Source: Amycolatopsis thermophila (GTDB lineage Bacteria > Actinomycetota > Actinomycetes > Mycobacteriales > Pseudonocardiaceae). From it: a stretch of DNA of 64,000 bases. The number at the start of each line of letters is the position of its first letter. Position 1 is the first letter of the stretch. The notes beneath the pieces are model-generated. The model was not told where the DNA came from, did not search any database, and worked only from the letters and a program-made list of their open reading frames with translations. Below are positions 32,967 to 41,789 of this stretch, piece after piece. The position numbers and the translations under genes are program-made. The stretch lies in the NCBI RefSeq assembly GCF_030814215.1, contig NZ_JAUSUT010000001.1, forward strand, positions 5,084,001-5,148,000, given 5' to 3'.

Positions 32967-34286
32967 ATGAGGTTGTTGCCGATACGTGAGCTGACCGAGT
33001 ATCCGACGGGCGCCCGCCGGATGCGGATCCTGACGATGGCGGTGCTCGCGATCCTGATCGGGTCGTACGAGGCGCAGATCGCCCCGGTGGTCCCGTTGCT
33101 GCTCAAGGACCTGCACATGTCGCTGGCCACCTACGGGCTGGTGTCGGCGGCCGGGGTGCTGGCGGGGGCGATAGCCTCCGCGATCGGCGGCAGGCTCACC
33201 GACCACGTGGGGCGGGTGCGCCTGCTGGTGCCGTTGATGTTCGCCACCGCGGTGTGCTGCTTCCTGATGGTGACGGTGCATTCGCCGACGCAGCTGCTGC
33301 TGGTGCGGATCATCCTGTCTATTGTGGACGGCATGGCGATGGCGGGCACCGCGCCGCTGGTGCGGGACTTCTCGCCGCGGATGGGGCGTGCGCAGGCGTT
33401 CGGGTTCTGGACCTGGGGCCCGGTGGGTGCGAACTTCCTGGCCGCCGCCGTCGCCAGCGCGACGCTGCCGGTGTTCGACGACAACTGGCGCTCCCAGTTC
33501 GTGATCATGGGCGCGTTCTCGCTGGTGATCTCGATCGTGATCATGTTCAACATCGCCGACCTGTCACCGGAGCTGCGGGCGCGCATCCAGCAGACCGAGC
33601 AGCAGGCGGTGCGGATCGGCCGGGACGGGCCGGCGCGGGCGCGGGAGTTGTTCCGGCACCGCAACATCTGGGCCCACGTCGTCGGCATCTCGTTGTGGCT
33701 GGTCATCTACATGACGCTGTCGTTGTTCGGGCAGACGATGCTGGCGGCGGCCTTCGACCTGAACGCGTCCACCGCGTCGGGCATCATGTCCGCGTTCTGG
33801 GTGCTGAATCTGCTGACGCTCGTCGTGATCGGGCGCGTGTCGGATCGGCTGCAGCTGCGCAAGCCGATCTGCGTCGCGGGGTCCGTGGTGGCCGTGCTGG
33901 TGACCGGGTACCTGATCCTGCTCATGGGCGATCCGGGTGTGTCGCACGTGCACCTGATGATCACCGGCGCCCTGCTCGGCGGCGCGCTCGGTGTGGCGTA
34001 CGGCCCGTGGATGGCGAACTACTCGGAGGACGCGGAGGACGTCGACCCGCGCCTGCAGGGCAGCGCCTGGGGCCTGTACGGGGCGCTGTCGAAGATCATG
34101 GCGGTGGTCGTGCTGTTCGTGATCCCGCACCTGGTGGAAGCGGCCGGGTGGCGCACGTGGCTCGCCATCGCCGCGTTCTGCCTGCTGCTGTTCGTCCCCG
34201 CGGTGTTCGCGTTCCACGGCCCGTGGCGGGCGCACCGCGGCCGCACCCCGGTGACCACCTCGCCGCTGGAACGCACCGCGAACTAG
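32967..34286 (+). CDS. MFS transporter, probable uptake of the pathway substrate
   Basis: A 439-residue major facilitator with 12 predicted helices: LIGSYEAQIAPVVPLLLKDL in helix 1, GRLTDHVGRVRLL as the loop 2-3 signature, and VVIGRVSDRLQLRKP as its repeat after the middle loop. It is downstream of the hydratase and within the block that shares the AGAAYTCGGTTCT-like site, which suggests import of the acid degraded by the block. The ATG at 32967 has ccagggaagg upstream. Confidence 0.8.
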   Translation: MRLLPIRELTEYPTGARRMRILTMAVLAILIGSYEAQIAPVVPLLLKDLHMSLATYGLVSAAGVLAGAIASAIGGRLTDHVGRVRLLVPLMFATAVCCFLMVTVHSPTQLLLVRIILSIVDGMAMAGTAPLVRDFSPRMGRAQAFGFWTWGPVGANFLAAAVASATLPVFDDNWRSQFVIMGAFSLVISIVIMFNIADLSPELRARIQQTEQQAVRIGRDGPARARELFRHRNIWAHVVGISLWLVIYMTLSLFGQTMLAAAFDLNASTASGIMSAFWVLNLLTLVVIGRVSDRLQLRKPICVAGSVVAVLVTGYLILLMGDPGVSHVHLMITGALLGGALGVAYGPWMANYSEDAEDVDPRLQGSAWGLYGALSKIMAVVVLFVIPHLVEAAGWRTWLAIAAFCLLLFVPAVFAFHGPWRAHRGRTPVTTSPLERTAN

Positions 34287-34547
34287 CGGGGCAGGAGCCC
34301 GCCGGGGTCGGCCTTGCCGGCCCCGGCACTCGTGCTGAGCAGGATGTCCTCCAGCGAGAACGTGCGCACCAGCGCACCTGGTGGAGGATCTTGAGCCGGC
34401 GCGCGGATCTCGGCGAGCTGTTCGTCCGGCCGGTGGCCGGTCAGGTACCGGGAGATCGCCGCGCGCGCCGGAAGATCGAGCGGCCGCCGCGGACGCGGCG
34501 GGGTTGATCGCAGGGGGCTGGACACGAAACCCGGAATCGAGCCGCCT
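34287..34547. other. Intergenic segment between MFS gene and IS5 remnant
   Basis: About 260 bp. A minus-strand frame of 80 codons (34283-34525) exists but shows no family features. I see no promoter or hairpin worth marking; it may be sequence damaged when the IS5 copy arrived. Confidence 0.35.
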
Positions 34548-34990
34548 GATCACCCCATCGGCCGCTCCCGTGGCGAGCCCACCACCAAGATCCACCGTCT
34601 AGTCGAGGGGAACGGCCGCGCACCGGTCACCCTGCTGAGCACGGACTCGCCCCGACCGGGTGCGCCGAGAAAAGGCTTACTCCTCCCGCGCCCATCCGCA
34701 CCCACCTCCGCGGGCGGGGAATCCGCGCGGTCATCCCCGAGCCGGCCGACCGAGCCGGACACCGGAAACGCCGCGGTTCCCGCGGCGGAGGGCCGCCCGC
34801 CTCCGACGGCCAGGACTACTGCGGCCGCAACGTCATCGAACGCAGCTTCAACCAGCTCAAACAACGGCGAGGAATCGCCACCCGGTTCGACAAACCCGCC
34901 ACCGTCCACCGAGCAGCCGTCCTCCTCCACGACGTCATCACCCGGACAAACGCTTTGTCCGACACGCTCCAGGCGTGCGGAGGCGGTTGC
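34548..34990 (+). pseudogene. IS5-family transposase remnant
   Basis: In one frame the DNA reads DHPIGRSRGEPTTKIHRLVE, the start of the IS5 catalytic domain; from 34718 it reads GIRAVIPEPADRAGHRKRRG, then NVIERSFNQLKQRRGIATRF and HDVITRTNALSDTL, the typical C-terminus. The middle is deleted and the frame changes. The last bases tttgtccgacacgctcc (34954-34970) resemble the terminal repeat of the IS5 derivative at 21955-21970. No left end is recognisable. Confidence 0.75.
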
Positions 34991-35115
34991 GCTCCTCGTC
35001 CGTCATCGTGACGGCCTCGGAGAGCGGCCGTGGAGCCGGAACAACTCGGCGCCGAGGGCGTTGCGCCGGGCGTCCTTGCGCGCGGCCCGTGCCTTCGGCG
35101 TGATCGCGGCGTCGG

Positions 35116-36597
35116 TCAGCTCACCGTGGACCGGTCCGCGGTGAGCCGTCGTGGCCGGGCCGCCGCGCTCCGGCGGCCGGTCAGGGACACCAGCACCGCC
35201 ACCACGGAGATCGCCGTCATCACGCCGAGCGTGATCCGGTACCCGGTGACCAGCAGACCGACCTGATCCGGGTGCAGGTGGGACAGCGTGCCCGCGAACA
35301 CCGACGGCCGCACGGCCGCCGGGAGCGGGCCGGTGACCAGCGTGAGCGCCAGCGCCGTGCTCATCACCACGCCGGTGTTCTGGACCATCAGGCGCATGGC
35401 ATTGACGATGCCGACCCGGTGCGGCGGCAGCTCGTCGAGCAGCGCCGTCGTGTTGGCCGGCATGAACATCCCGGATCCCGCCCCGAGCAGCACCAGCGCC
35501 ACGCACACCGGCGCGTAGGAACCGTCCGCGGACAGGAACACCAGCAGCACCGCCAGGCCGACCGTGCCGGTGAGGCTGCCCAGCGCCGCGACGGCACGCG
35601 CGGACATCCGGGCGTGCAACGGCCCCGCGCACGCCGAGGCGATCATCGCGGCGACGGACAGCGGCAGCACCTTCAGCCCGGCCGACACCGGGTCCGCGCC
35701 GTGCACCGCCTGGTAGAACAGCGCGACGAGCAGCACCACGGCCATCCTCGCGACCGTGTTGAGGAACGACGCGAGCAGGCCGAGCGTGAACACGCGGTCG
35801 GTGAACAGCCGCACGTCGACCACCGGGTGCGGGCTCCGCCGCTCCACCACCGCGAACACCGGCACGAGCACGGCGAACAACGCCACCCCGGTCAGCACGA
35901 CCGGATCCGTCCAGCCCCGGTCACCGGCCTGGGACAGGCCGAACAGCAGCCCGCCGAGCGAGATCAGCACCAGCACGTTGCCCGGCACGTCGATGCCGCG
36001 GTCCTGGCCCGTCCCGCTGGACCGGCGCAGGGTCACCGCGCCCCACGCCAGGCACACCAGGCCCAGCGGCACGTTGAACCAGAACACCCACTGCCACCCG
36101 AACCGGTGCGTCAGGAACCCGCCCAGCGTCGGGCCGATCAGCTGCGCGACGGAGAACGAGGCGATGTAGACGCCCATGCCGCGGCCGAGGTGACCGCGGG
36201 GGAACGCGTCGGTCAGGATCGCGGCGCTGTTCGTCAGCAGCATCGCGCCGCCCGCGGCCTGCACCACCCGCAGTCCCACCAGCCACCACGCGCCGGGGGA
36301 GAACCCCAGCAGCAGGCTGGCTCCGGTGTAGGTGGCCAGCCCGCACAGGTAGAGCGTCCGCCGCCCGAACAGGTCCGCGAGCCGTCCGAACACCACCATC
36401 AGCACGGTGTTGGCGAGCATGAACGACAGCAGCATCCAGCTCGCCGCCGCGGTGCCGGCCCCGAAGTGCCGGACCACCTCGGGCAGCGCCACGTTCAGCG
36501 AGCTGCTGCCCAGCGCGGTGAGGATGCTCGCCATGCTCACCACGGACAGCGCCCGCCACGCGTAGCGGAGCTGCTCCCGATCGGCCGGCTCGGACAT
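35116..36597 (-). CDS. DHA2-family MFS drug exporter (EmrB/QacA type)
   Basis: A 493-residue exporter of the 14-helix class. It has the helix 1 signature SSSLNVALPEVVRHFGAG, the loop GRLADLFGRRTLYL, the antiporter motif C in QLIGPTLGGFLTHRFGWQWV, and FWFNVPLGLVCLAWG. A TetR gene lies 130 bp upstream on the same strand and an imperfect palindrome stands 24 bp before the start, so expression is probably TetR-controlled. It may export toxic intermediates of the neighbouring pathway. Confidence 0.86.
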   Translation of the reverse strand: MSEPADREQLRYAWRALSVVSMASILTALGSSSLNVALPEVVRHFGAGTAAASWMLLSFMLANTVLMVVFGRLADLFGRRTLYLCGLATYTGASLLLGFSPGAWWLVGLRVVQAAGGAMLLTNSAAILTDAFPRGHLGRGMGVYIASFSVAQLIGPTLGGFLTHRFGWQWVFWFNVPLGLVCLAWGAVTLRRSSGTGQDRGIDVPGNVLVLISLGGLLFGLSQAGDRGWTDPVVLTGVALFAVLVPVFAVVERRSPHPVVDVRLFTDRVFTLGLLASFLNTVARMAVVLLVALFYQAVHGADPVSAGLKVLPLSVAAMIASACAGPLHARMSARAVAALGSLTGTVGLAVLLVFLSADGSYAPVCVALVLLGAGSGMFMPANTTALLDELPPHRVGIVNAMRLMVQNTGVVMSTALALTLVTGPLPAAVRPSVFAGTLSHLHPDQVGLLVTGYRITLGVMTAISVVAVLVSLTGRRSAAARPRRLTADRSTVS

Positions 36598-36620
36598 GGA
36601 TGTGCCTCCCGAGGGCTAAT

Positions 36621-36644
36621 CCTAGAATCTCATTCGATCCTAGG
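36621..36644. promoter_or_regulatory. Palindrome upstream of the DHA2 exporter
   Basis: CCTAG (36621-36625) and CTAGG (36640-36644) are inverted, with partial symmetry inside (AATC and GATC). Length and position, 24 bp before the exporter start, fit a TetR-family operator. It shares TCCTAGA with the site at 37438 but lacks the CGGTTCT half. Confidence 0.45.
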
Positions 36645-36727
36645 CAGCCCGCGCCGCCGCGCACTCCCGCAAACGGGTTGATCGGGGAGGGGAATTCACC
36701 CCGAACCGGTCCTTTTCGGACGACGGG

Positions 36728-37336
36728 TCACAGGTCGAGCGGGTTGAGCCGCCGGATGAGCGCGATCGCCGCGTCGGCGATCCGGTTGGCCTCGCGCTTG
36801 GACGACGACGTCGCGACCTCGCGGCCCGCCTCGCCGATGACGCTGGTCAGCACGGCGACGGTGAGCCGGTCGACCGAGCTGGTGCCCTTGCCGAGCAGCA
36901 CCGCGTTCTGCCGGACCCACTCCCGGCCGCGCGTGCGGCGCACCAGCTCGAACCCGGGCGGACCGTCGCCGTCCATGAACATCCGGGACAGGTCGCGGCG
37001 CTGCCACGAACCCTCCAGGAAGGCCCGCGCGCCCACGATGAACAGCTCGAGCGGGTCCTCCTCGCCGCCGGCCCGCGCCTTCGCGACCGCGGCCGCCGCC
37101 GCGTGCTCGTGCGCCGACTGGTGGTCCTCCCACAGGGCCAGGAACAGCTCGGTCTTACCGCCGAAGTGGTGGTAGAGGCTGCCCACGCTGGACTCGGCGC
37201 GGCGCACCACCTCGGCGATGCTGGCTTCGGCGAACCCCTGCTCGCAGAACACTTCGCGGGCAGCGTTGAGCATCACCCGCCGCGTCTCCGCGGTGCGGCT
37301 CCACTGCCAGGCGTTGCCGCTCGACTTGCGTGGCAT
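36728..37336 (-). CDS. TetR-family transcriptional repressor
   Basis: A 202-residue TetR protein: HTH in residues 16-62 (VMLNAAREVFCEQGFAEASI, AEVVRRAESSVGSLYHHFGG) and a ligand-binding domain after it. I chose ATG 37336 because gaggagg precedes it by six bases; a longer start at 37372 is less likely. It is divergent from the acyl-CoA dehydrogenase gene, with a 13-bp operator-like word between them that recurs in front of the SDR and hydratase genes. A CoA thioester is the likely inducer, by analogy with other catabolic TetR regulators. Confidence 0.86.
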   Translation of the reverse strand: MPRKSSGNAWQWSRTAETRRVMLNAAREVFCEQGFAEASIAEVVRRAESSVGSLYHHFGGKTELFLALWEDHQSAHEHAAAAAVAKARAGGEEDPLELFIVGARAFLEGSWQRRDLSRMFMDGDGPPGFELVRRTRGREWVRQNAVLLGKGTSSVDRLTVAVLTSVIGEAGREVATSSSKREANRIADAAIALIRRLNPLDL

Positions 37337-37437
37337 ACGCGCCTCCTCGCTGTCCGCCACGATGATAGCCACGTCGCGGCGGGAGTTCCCGGCACGCTCT
37401 TGACACGGTGGTTCGCGGCCCGGATGCTGAGTTGATT

Positions 37438-37456
37438 CCTAGAGTTCGGTTCTAGA
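37438..37456. promoter_or_regulatory. Operator-like site between TetR and acyl-CoA dehydrogenase
   Basis: The sequence cctAGAGTTCGGTTCTaga contains the shared word AGA(A/G)(C/T)TCGGTTCT (37441-37453) with extra CTAG/CTAG symmetry around it. It lies about 25 bp before the dehydrogenase ATG, where a bound repressor would block transcription. Confidence 0.6.
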
Positions 37457-37479
37457 AAGTCCCCGAGAGGATTTCGCCG

Positions 37480-38652
37480 ATGGTCGACTTCTCGCTCTCC
37501 ACCGAAGAACGACAGATCCGGGACACCGTGCGCACGTTCGTCAACCGCGAGGTGGTCCCGCTGGAACCGGAGGTACTGCGCAACGAGCGCGCCGGGCGGC
37601 CCGGCCTGGAGGCCGACGTGCTCAAGGAGTTGCGCGACAAGGCCCGCGCGGCCGGCTTCTGGGGCGTCAACACGCCCGAGGAGTACGGCGGGATGAACCT
37701 GGGCGCGGTGATGGCCGCGATCGTGGCGATGGAGACCGGGCGCACGTTCGTCCCGTTCAGCTTCGGCGGCACCGCCGACAACATCCTGTACTTCGCCAAC
37801 GACGAGCAGAAGCAGCGCTACCTCATCCCGACGATCGAAGGCGAACGCCGGTCCTGCTTCGCGATCACCGAGCCCGGCGCCGGGTCGGACGCGCGCAACA
37901 TCCGCACCCGCGCGGTGCGCGACGGCGGCGACTGGGTGATCAACGGCGAGAAGGTGTTCATCACCGGCGGCAACGAGGCCGACTTCGTCATGGTGTTCGC
38001 GGTGACCGACCCGGACAAGGGCGCCAACGGCGGCGTCACCTGCTTCCTCGCCGACCGCGACATGGGCTGGAAGTCCGAGCCGATCCCCACGATGGGGCAG
38101 TGGGGGCCGGCGTCCCTGGTGTTCGACAACGTGCGGGTGCCGGCGGAGAACGTGCTCGGTGAGGTCGGCCACGGGTTCGACCTGGCGATGCGCTGGATCG
38201 GGCAGGGCCGCTACCTCATCCCCGCCCGCGCGATCGGCGCTGCCGAGCGGATGCTGAAGATGGCGATCGACTACGCGAACATCCGGCACTCGATGGGGCA
38301 CCCGATCGCCGAGTACCAGGCGATCCAGTGGCAGATCGCGGACTCGCAGGTGGAGATCGAGGCCACCAAGTGGCTCACGCTGTACGCGGCGTGGCGGGTC
38401 GAACAGGGCCTGGACGCGCGTCACGCGTCGTCGATCGCCAAGCTCAACGGCGCGCTGATGGCCAACCAGGTCGTCGACCGGGTGCTGCAGATCCACGGCG
38501 GCATGGGCTACACGAAGGAACTGCCGATCGAACGGTGGTACCGGGAGCTGCGGCTGTTGCGTATCTTCGAGGGCACCGACGAGATCCAGCGCCGGACCAT
38601 CGCGCGGAACCTGCTCAAGGGGCACGTGCGGCTCGGCGGGATCGGGGAGTGA
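37480..38652 (+). CDS. Acyl-CoA dehydrogenase
   Basis: A 390-residue FAD-dependent acyl-CoA dehydrogenase with CFAITEPGAGSDARNIRTRA, WVINGEKVFITGGNEAD and the C-terminal RIFEGTDEIQRRTIARNLL, in which Glu364 is at the catalytic-base position of medium-chain enzymes. It forms the trans-2 double bond that the MaoC hydratase then hydrates. The ATG at 37480 follows ccgagagga. The CoA ligase gene starts 4 bp after its stop, so the first two steps, activation and oxidation, are co-expressed. Confidence 0.88.
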   Translation: MVDFSLSTEERQIRDTVRTFVNREVVPLEPEVLRNERAGRPGLEADVLKELRDKARAAGFWGVNTPEEYGGMNLGAVMAAIVAMETGRTFVPFSFGGTADNILYFANDEQKQRYLIPTIEGERRSCFAITEPGAGSDARNIRTRAVRDGGDWVINGEKVFITGGNEADFVMVFAVTDPDKGANGGVTCFLADRDMGWKSEPIPTMGQWGPASLVFDNVRVPAENVLGEVGHGFDLAMRWIGQGRYLIPARAIGAAERMLKMAIDYANIRHSMGHPIAEYQAIQWQIADSQVEIEATKWLTLYAAWRVEQGLDARHASSIAKLNGALMANQVVDRVLQIHGGMGYTKELPIERWYRELRLLRIFEGTDEIQRRTIARNLLKGHVRLGGIGE

Positions 38653-38656
38653 CCGG

Positions 38657-40753
38657 ATGACCTTGTCCCTGCGCGAGCTGTTCCGTCCCCACTCCATCGC
38701 GCTGGTCGGCGCCACCGACAAGTCCGGGTGGTCGCTGTCCACGTTCCAGAACCTGCGCGACCACCGGTTCGCGGGGAAGGTGTATCTGGTCAACCCGCGC
38801 ACGGAGGTGGTGCACGGCGAGACGGCCTACCGCAGCCTGTCCGACATCGGGCAGCCCGTCGACCTGGCCTACGTCATGGTGCCCACCCCCGCGGTGCTGT
38901 CGGTGCTGCGGGAGGGTGCCGGGCTCGGTATCCGGAACTACGTCGTGCTCACCGCGGGGTTCGGCGAGACCGGGCCGGAGGGCAAGCGGCTCGAGGACGA
39001 GATCGTGGCGTTCGCGACCGAGCACGGACTGACCGTGCTCGGCCCGAACGGCAACGGCTACATCAACGCCGCCGGCGCCACCACGCCGTACGGTCTGCCG
39101 ATTCCCGCGCCGCTGCTGTCCGGGCCGGTGGGGGTCGTGCTGCAGAGCGGGGCGCTGGCCAGTTCGGTGCTGTCGTTCGCGCAGGCGCGCAACGTCGGGC
39201 TGAGCCTGCTCACGTCGATGGGCAACGAGGCGATGGTCTCGGTGACCGACGTGATGTCCTACCTCGTGGACGATCCGGACACCTCCGTGATCGCGTTGTT
39301 CCTGGAGTCCGTCCGGCATCCCGAGGAGTTCGCACGGGTGTGCCGGCGGGCGGCCCGCGCGGGGAAACCGGTGGTGGCGCTGAAGATCGGGACCAGTGCG
39401 CTGGCCTCGCACACCGCCCAGGCGCACACCGGGGCGCTGGTGGGCGACGACCGGGTGATCGACGCGGCGTTCCGGCGCTTCGGAGTGGTCCGGGTGCACT
39501 CACTGGAGGACCTGATCATCACCGCGGGTCTTCTCGCGTCGGTGGGCCGGGTCGGCGGGCGGCGGCTCGGTGTGGTGACGCCGTCGGGTGGTGCGTCGGA
39601 GATCATCGCCGACCGGGCCGAGCAGGAGGGGCTGGAGCTGCCGGCGTTCGCACCGGAGACGGTGCACCGGCTGAAGGCGATCGTGCCGGAGTTCGCGACC
39701 GTGCAGAACCCGATGGACGTCACCGGGTACGTGGTGGTGGACCGGACGTTGCTGGGGCGGGCGCTGGAGGTGGTGGCCGAGGACCCGGGCATCGACGCGG
39801 TGCTGCTGCTCAACGACCTGCCGCGGGTGCAGCCGGCGGATCCGTCGGTGACGCTGCAGATCGCGGGCGCGACGGCCGACCGCATCCGTCGGGCGCCGGT
39901 GCCGGTGATGGTGGTGAGCAACGTGCTCGCGGACATCACGGAGTTCGGCCGGTACGTGCAGGCGCAGACGGGTTTTCCGTACGTGGCGGGCGGCATCGAA
40001 CACGGCATGGCGGCGATCGGCAACGCGGTCCGCTGGTCGGAGACGGTGACGGCGGCCGGCGCGGAGCCGGAGCCGGTGGGCGCCGCCGTGCCGGTGGACG
40101 TGGAGCCGGGCGAGTTGTGGGCCGAGCACCGGGCGGCGGCCTTCCTGGCTTCGCACGGGGTTCCGGTGGTGCCGGCCGAGCAGGTGGCGGACGAGGCGTC
40201 GGCGGTCGCGGCGGCGGAGCGGTTCGGCTACCCGGTGGTGCTCAAGGCCGCGGCGGAGGGGCTGGGGCACAAGAGCGACATCGGCGGGGTGCGGCTGGGA
40301 CTGTCCGGGCCGGCGGACGTGCGGACGGCGTACCGCGAGGTGACCGCGGCGCTGTCGGCCCGCGGGCTGACCGGGGCGGCGCTGGTGCAGCCGCAGCGGC
40401 AGGGCGGGGTGGAGCTGCTGGTCGGCGTGGTGCGCGACGCGGCGTGGGGTCTGACGATGGCGATCGGCCTGGGTGGGGTGTGGGTGGAGGTGCTGGGGGA
40501 CAGCGCGCTCCGGCTGCTGCCGGTCACGCCCGCGGACGTGCGGGAGGCGCTGGCGGAGCTCCGCGGACACGGCCTGCTCACCGGCGCGCGGGGCACGGAG
40601 CCGGCCGACCTCGAACGGCTGTCGGAGGTCGTCGCCGGGATCGGCACGCTGGCCCTGTCCCTCGGCGACCGGCTGGCCGCGCTGGAGATCAACCCGTTGC
40701 TGGTGCGGGGAGCGGAGGTGGAGGCACTGGACGCCCTGATCACCTGGACCTGA
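38657..40753 (+). CDS. ADP-forming acyl-CoA synthetase (acetate-CoA ligase family)
   Basis: A 698-residue fused alpha-beta NDP-forming ligase that makes acyl-CoA from acid, CoA and ATP through a phosphohistidine. The CoA-binding domain is at about 5-130 (HSIALVGATDKSGWSLSTFQ), then ligase-CoA domains with the phosphorylated His at about 257 (TAQAHTGALVGDD). The C-terminal ATP-grasp half carries FGYPVVLKAAAEGLGHKSDI and ALEINPLLV. It probably activates the acid that the shared TetR regulon degrades. Confidence 0.87.
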   Translation: MTLSLRELFRPHSIALVGATDKSGWSLSTFQNLRDHRFAGKVYLVNPRTEVVHGETAYRSLSDIGQPVDLAYVMVPTPAVLSVLREGAGLGIRNYVVLTAGFGETGPEGKRLEDEIVAFATEHGLTVLGPNGNGYINAAGATTPYGLPIPAPLLSGPVGVVLQSGALASSVLSFAQARNVGLSLLTSMGNEAMVSVTDVMSYLVDDPDTSVIALFLESVRHPEEFARVCRRAARAGKPVVALKIGTSALASHTAQAHTGALVGDDRVIDAAFRRFGVVRVHSLEDLIITAGLLASVGRVGGRRLGVVTPSGGASEIIADRAEQEGLELPAFAPETVHRLKAIVPEFATVQNPMDVTGYVVVDRTLLGRALEVVAEDPGIDAVLLLNDLPRVQPADPSVTLQIAGATADRIRRAPVPVMVVSNVLADITEFGRYVQAQTGFPYVAGGIEHGMAAIGNAVRWSETVTAAGAEPEPVGAAVPVDVEPGELWAEHRAAAFLASHGVPVVPAEQVADEASAVAAAERFGYPVVLKAAAEGLGHKSDIGGVRLGLSGPADVRTAYREVTAALSARGLTGAALVQPQRQGGVELLVGVVRDAAWGLTMAIGLGGVWVEVLGDSALRLLPVTPADVREALAELRGHGLLTGARGTEPADLERLSEVVAGIGTLALSLGDRLAALEINPLLVRGAEVEALDALITWT

Positions 40754-40925
40754 GGCGGTAGGCGCCGTGGTGGAGTCGCAGCGCGGGCGTGGCGTGGGTT
40801 CCGTGTCGTCGCCGTCGAGGCGGCCGGGTGGTCACGCCACGGCGGGAGGCCCGTGGGGTGACCAGGGTCGGTTCCCGCGCCCGCCGGGCGGGCTGGCGCG
40901 GGCGGCCCGAGCCCGCGTCGCCTGC
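40754..40925. other. Intergenic, no features seen
   Basis: GC-rich sequence downstream of the ligase. All frames give Arg/Gly/Pro-rich translations without family resemblance. It leads into the repeat units described next. Confidence 0.35.
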
Positions 40926-41133
40926 CGGCCGCCCCCGGCGGCCCTGCCCGCCCAGATCCGGGGCCGGGTTGGCGGCGGGGATTGAGCCGGCTTGCCTGCC
41001 CTCCGGTCCGGGGTGGGGCCGCCCGCCTACCCAGATCCGGTGGCCGGGCGCTCAGCGGTGTGGGTCGAGCCGGGCTTGCCTGCCCTCCGGTCCGGGGTGG
41101 GGCCGCCCGCCCGCCCAGATCCGGTGGCCGGCC
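40926..41133. repeat. Tandem ~84-bp repeat
   Basis: Two near-identical copies (from about 40985 and 41069) share cttgcctgccctccggtccg and gtggggccgcccgcc, then cccagatccggtggccgg. A partial third copy upstream (about 40926-40984) keeps gcccagatccggggccgg. It is non-coding by composition. The units lie downstream of the CoA ligase and before two large hairpins. Confidence 0.65.
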
Positions 41134-41361
41134 CCGAGACGCGGCGGGGTCTGGCCGGAGCTGTCCCCACCCGCAGTTCCGGTGCCGGGAGCGGGGGCCG
41201 ACCTCCCACGAACCGGACCTCCCTCGCCCCAGACACCCGGCGACGCCACGCGAGGTGCGGTGCGGCCTCCCGAGACCTCACGAGCCTCCCGGCGGCCGGC
41301 AACGCGAGGCGAGGCGCGACGTCACCAGACCTCCCCCGCCCCCGATCCCCAGCCCGCCTTT

Positions 41362-41421
41362 GGTCGCCGACCAGGCGTGTCAAGGTACTCTTTCCCGCCT
41401 TGACACGCCTGCTCGGCGACC
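41362..41421. terminator. 24-bp stem-loop
   Basis: ggtcgccgaccaggcgtgtc (start of the arm 41362-41385) pairs with the arm at 41398-41421 at 23 of 24 positions, with a 12-base loop (tactctttcccg). Such a long stem could terminate transcription from either side, or mark a regulatory RNA or mobile-element end. A short AT-richer stretch (ctttaaagatcaaaagatg) lies about 90 bp further right. Confidence 0.6.
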
Positions 41422-41600
41422 GAAAACACTCCACCCGGAGGGGGCGGGGGAGGTCGGCACCCAAGGCGACCGTTCGGCGCCGTGAGGCGCCTTCTTTTCA
41501 GCGCGTGAGCGCGGCTTTAAAGATCAAAAGATGTCCTCGCCGGACGGGCAGGCTCCGGGATGACCGGGGAGCGTTGTCGGCTCACCTCATGCAGTGGGTC

Positions 41601-41749
41601 GCTGGGTGGTCATCCCGTCGCCTGCATTGAGGCCTATCACTGTGAGCCAGGCCCGCACGCTTGTGTTCTTCGGCCGCCGGTGAGGGAGCAGGGTGCGGGC
41701 CTGGCTCACAGTGATGTGACGGCCTCAGGCGACGGGATGACCACCCAGC
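41601..41749. repeat. 149-bp imperfect inverted repeat with 57-base arms
   Basis: The left arm 41601-41658 and right arm 41693-41749 are complementary in two perfect blocks: a 24-bp outer block beginning gctgggtggtcatcccgtcg and a 23-bp inner block beginning atcactgtgagccaggcccg. They are separated by a mismatched stretch of about 10 bases. The 34-base loop is ttcttcggccgccgg-rich. It is too long for an ordinary terminator; a small MITE-like element or a structured RNA are the alternatives. No target duplication is evident. Confidence 0.7.
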
Positions 41750-41789
41750 TCTCTTTGGGGCACGGGCGCCGGCGCGCTTTTCCGGCGGA

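Noticed and set aside
34283-34525. 80-codon minus-strand frame as a small gene
   Set aside because: No family resemblance, no convincing ribosome binding site, and it adjoins a decayed IS5, so it is more likely debris.
34991-35115. Continuation of the DHA2 exporter or a small gene downstream of it
   Set aside because: The exporter frame stops at 35116. A neighbouring minus-strand frame (ending AELFRLHGRSPRPSR) is short and without identifiable start or family.
41601-41749. Simple bidirectional terminator
   Set aside because: The arms are far longer than terminators in this window, the nearest gene end is 40 bp away on one side only, and the other side has about 850 bp without a gene.
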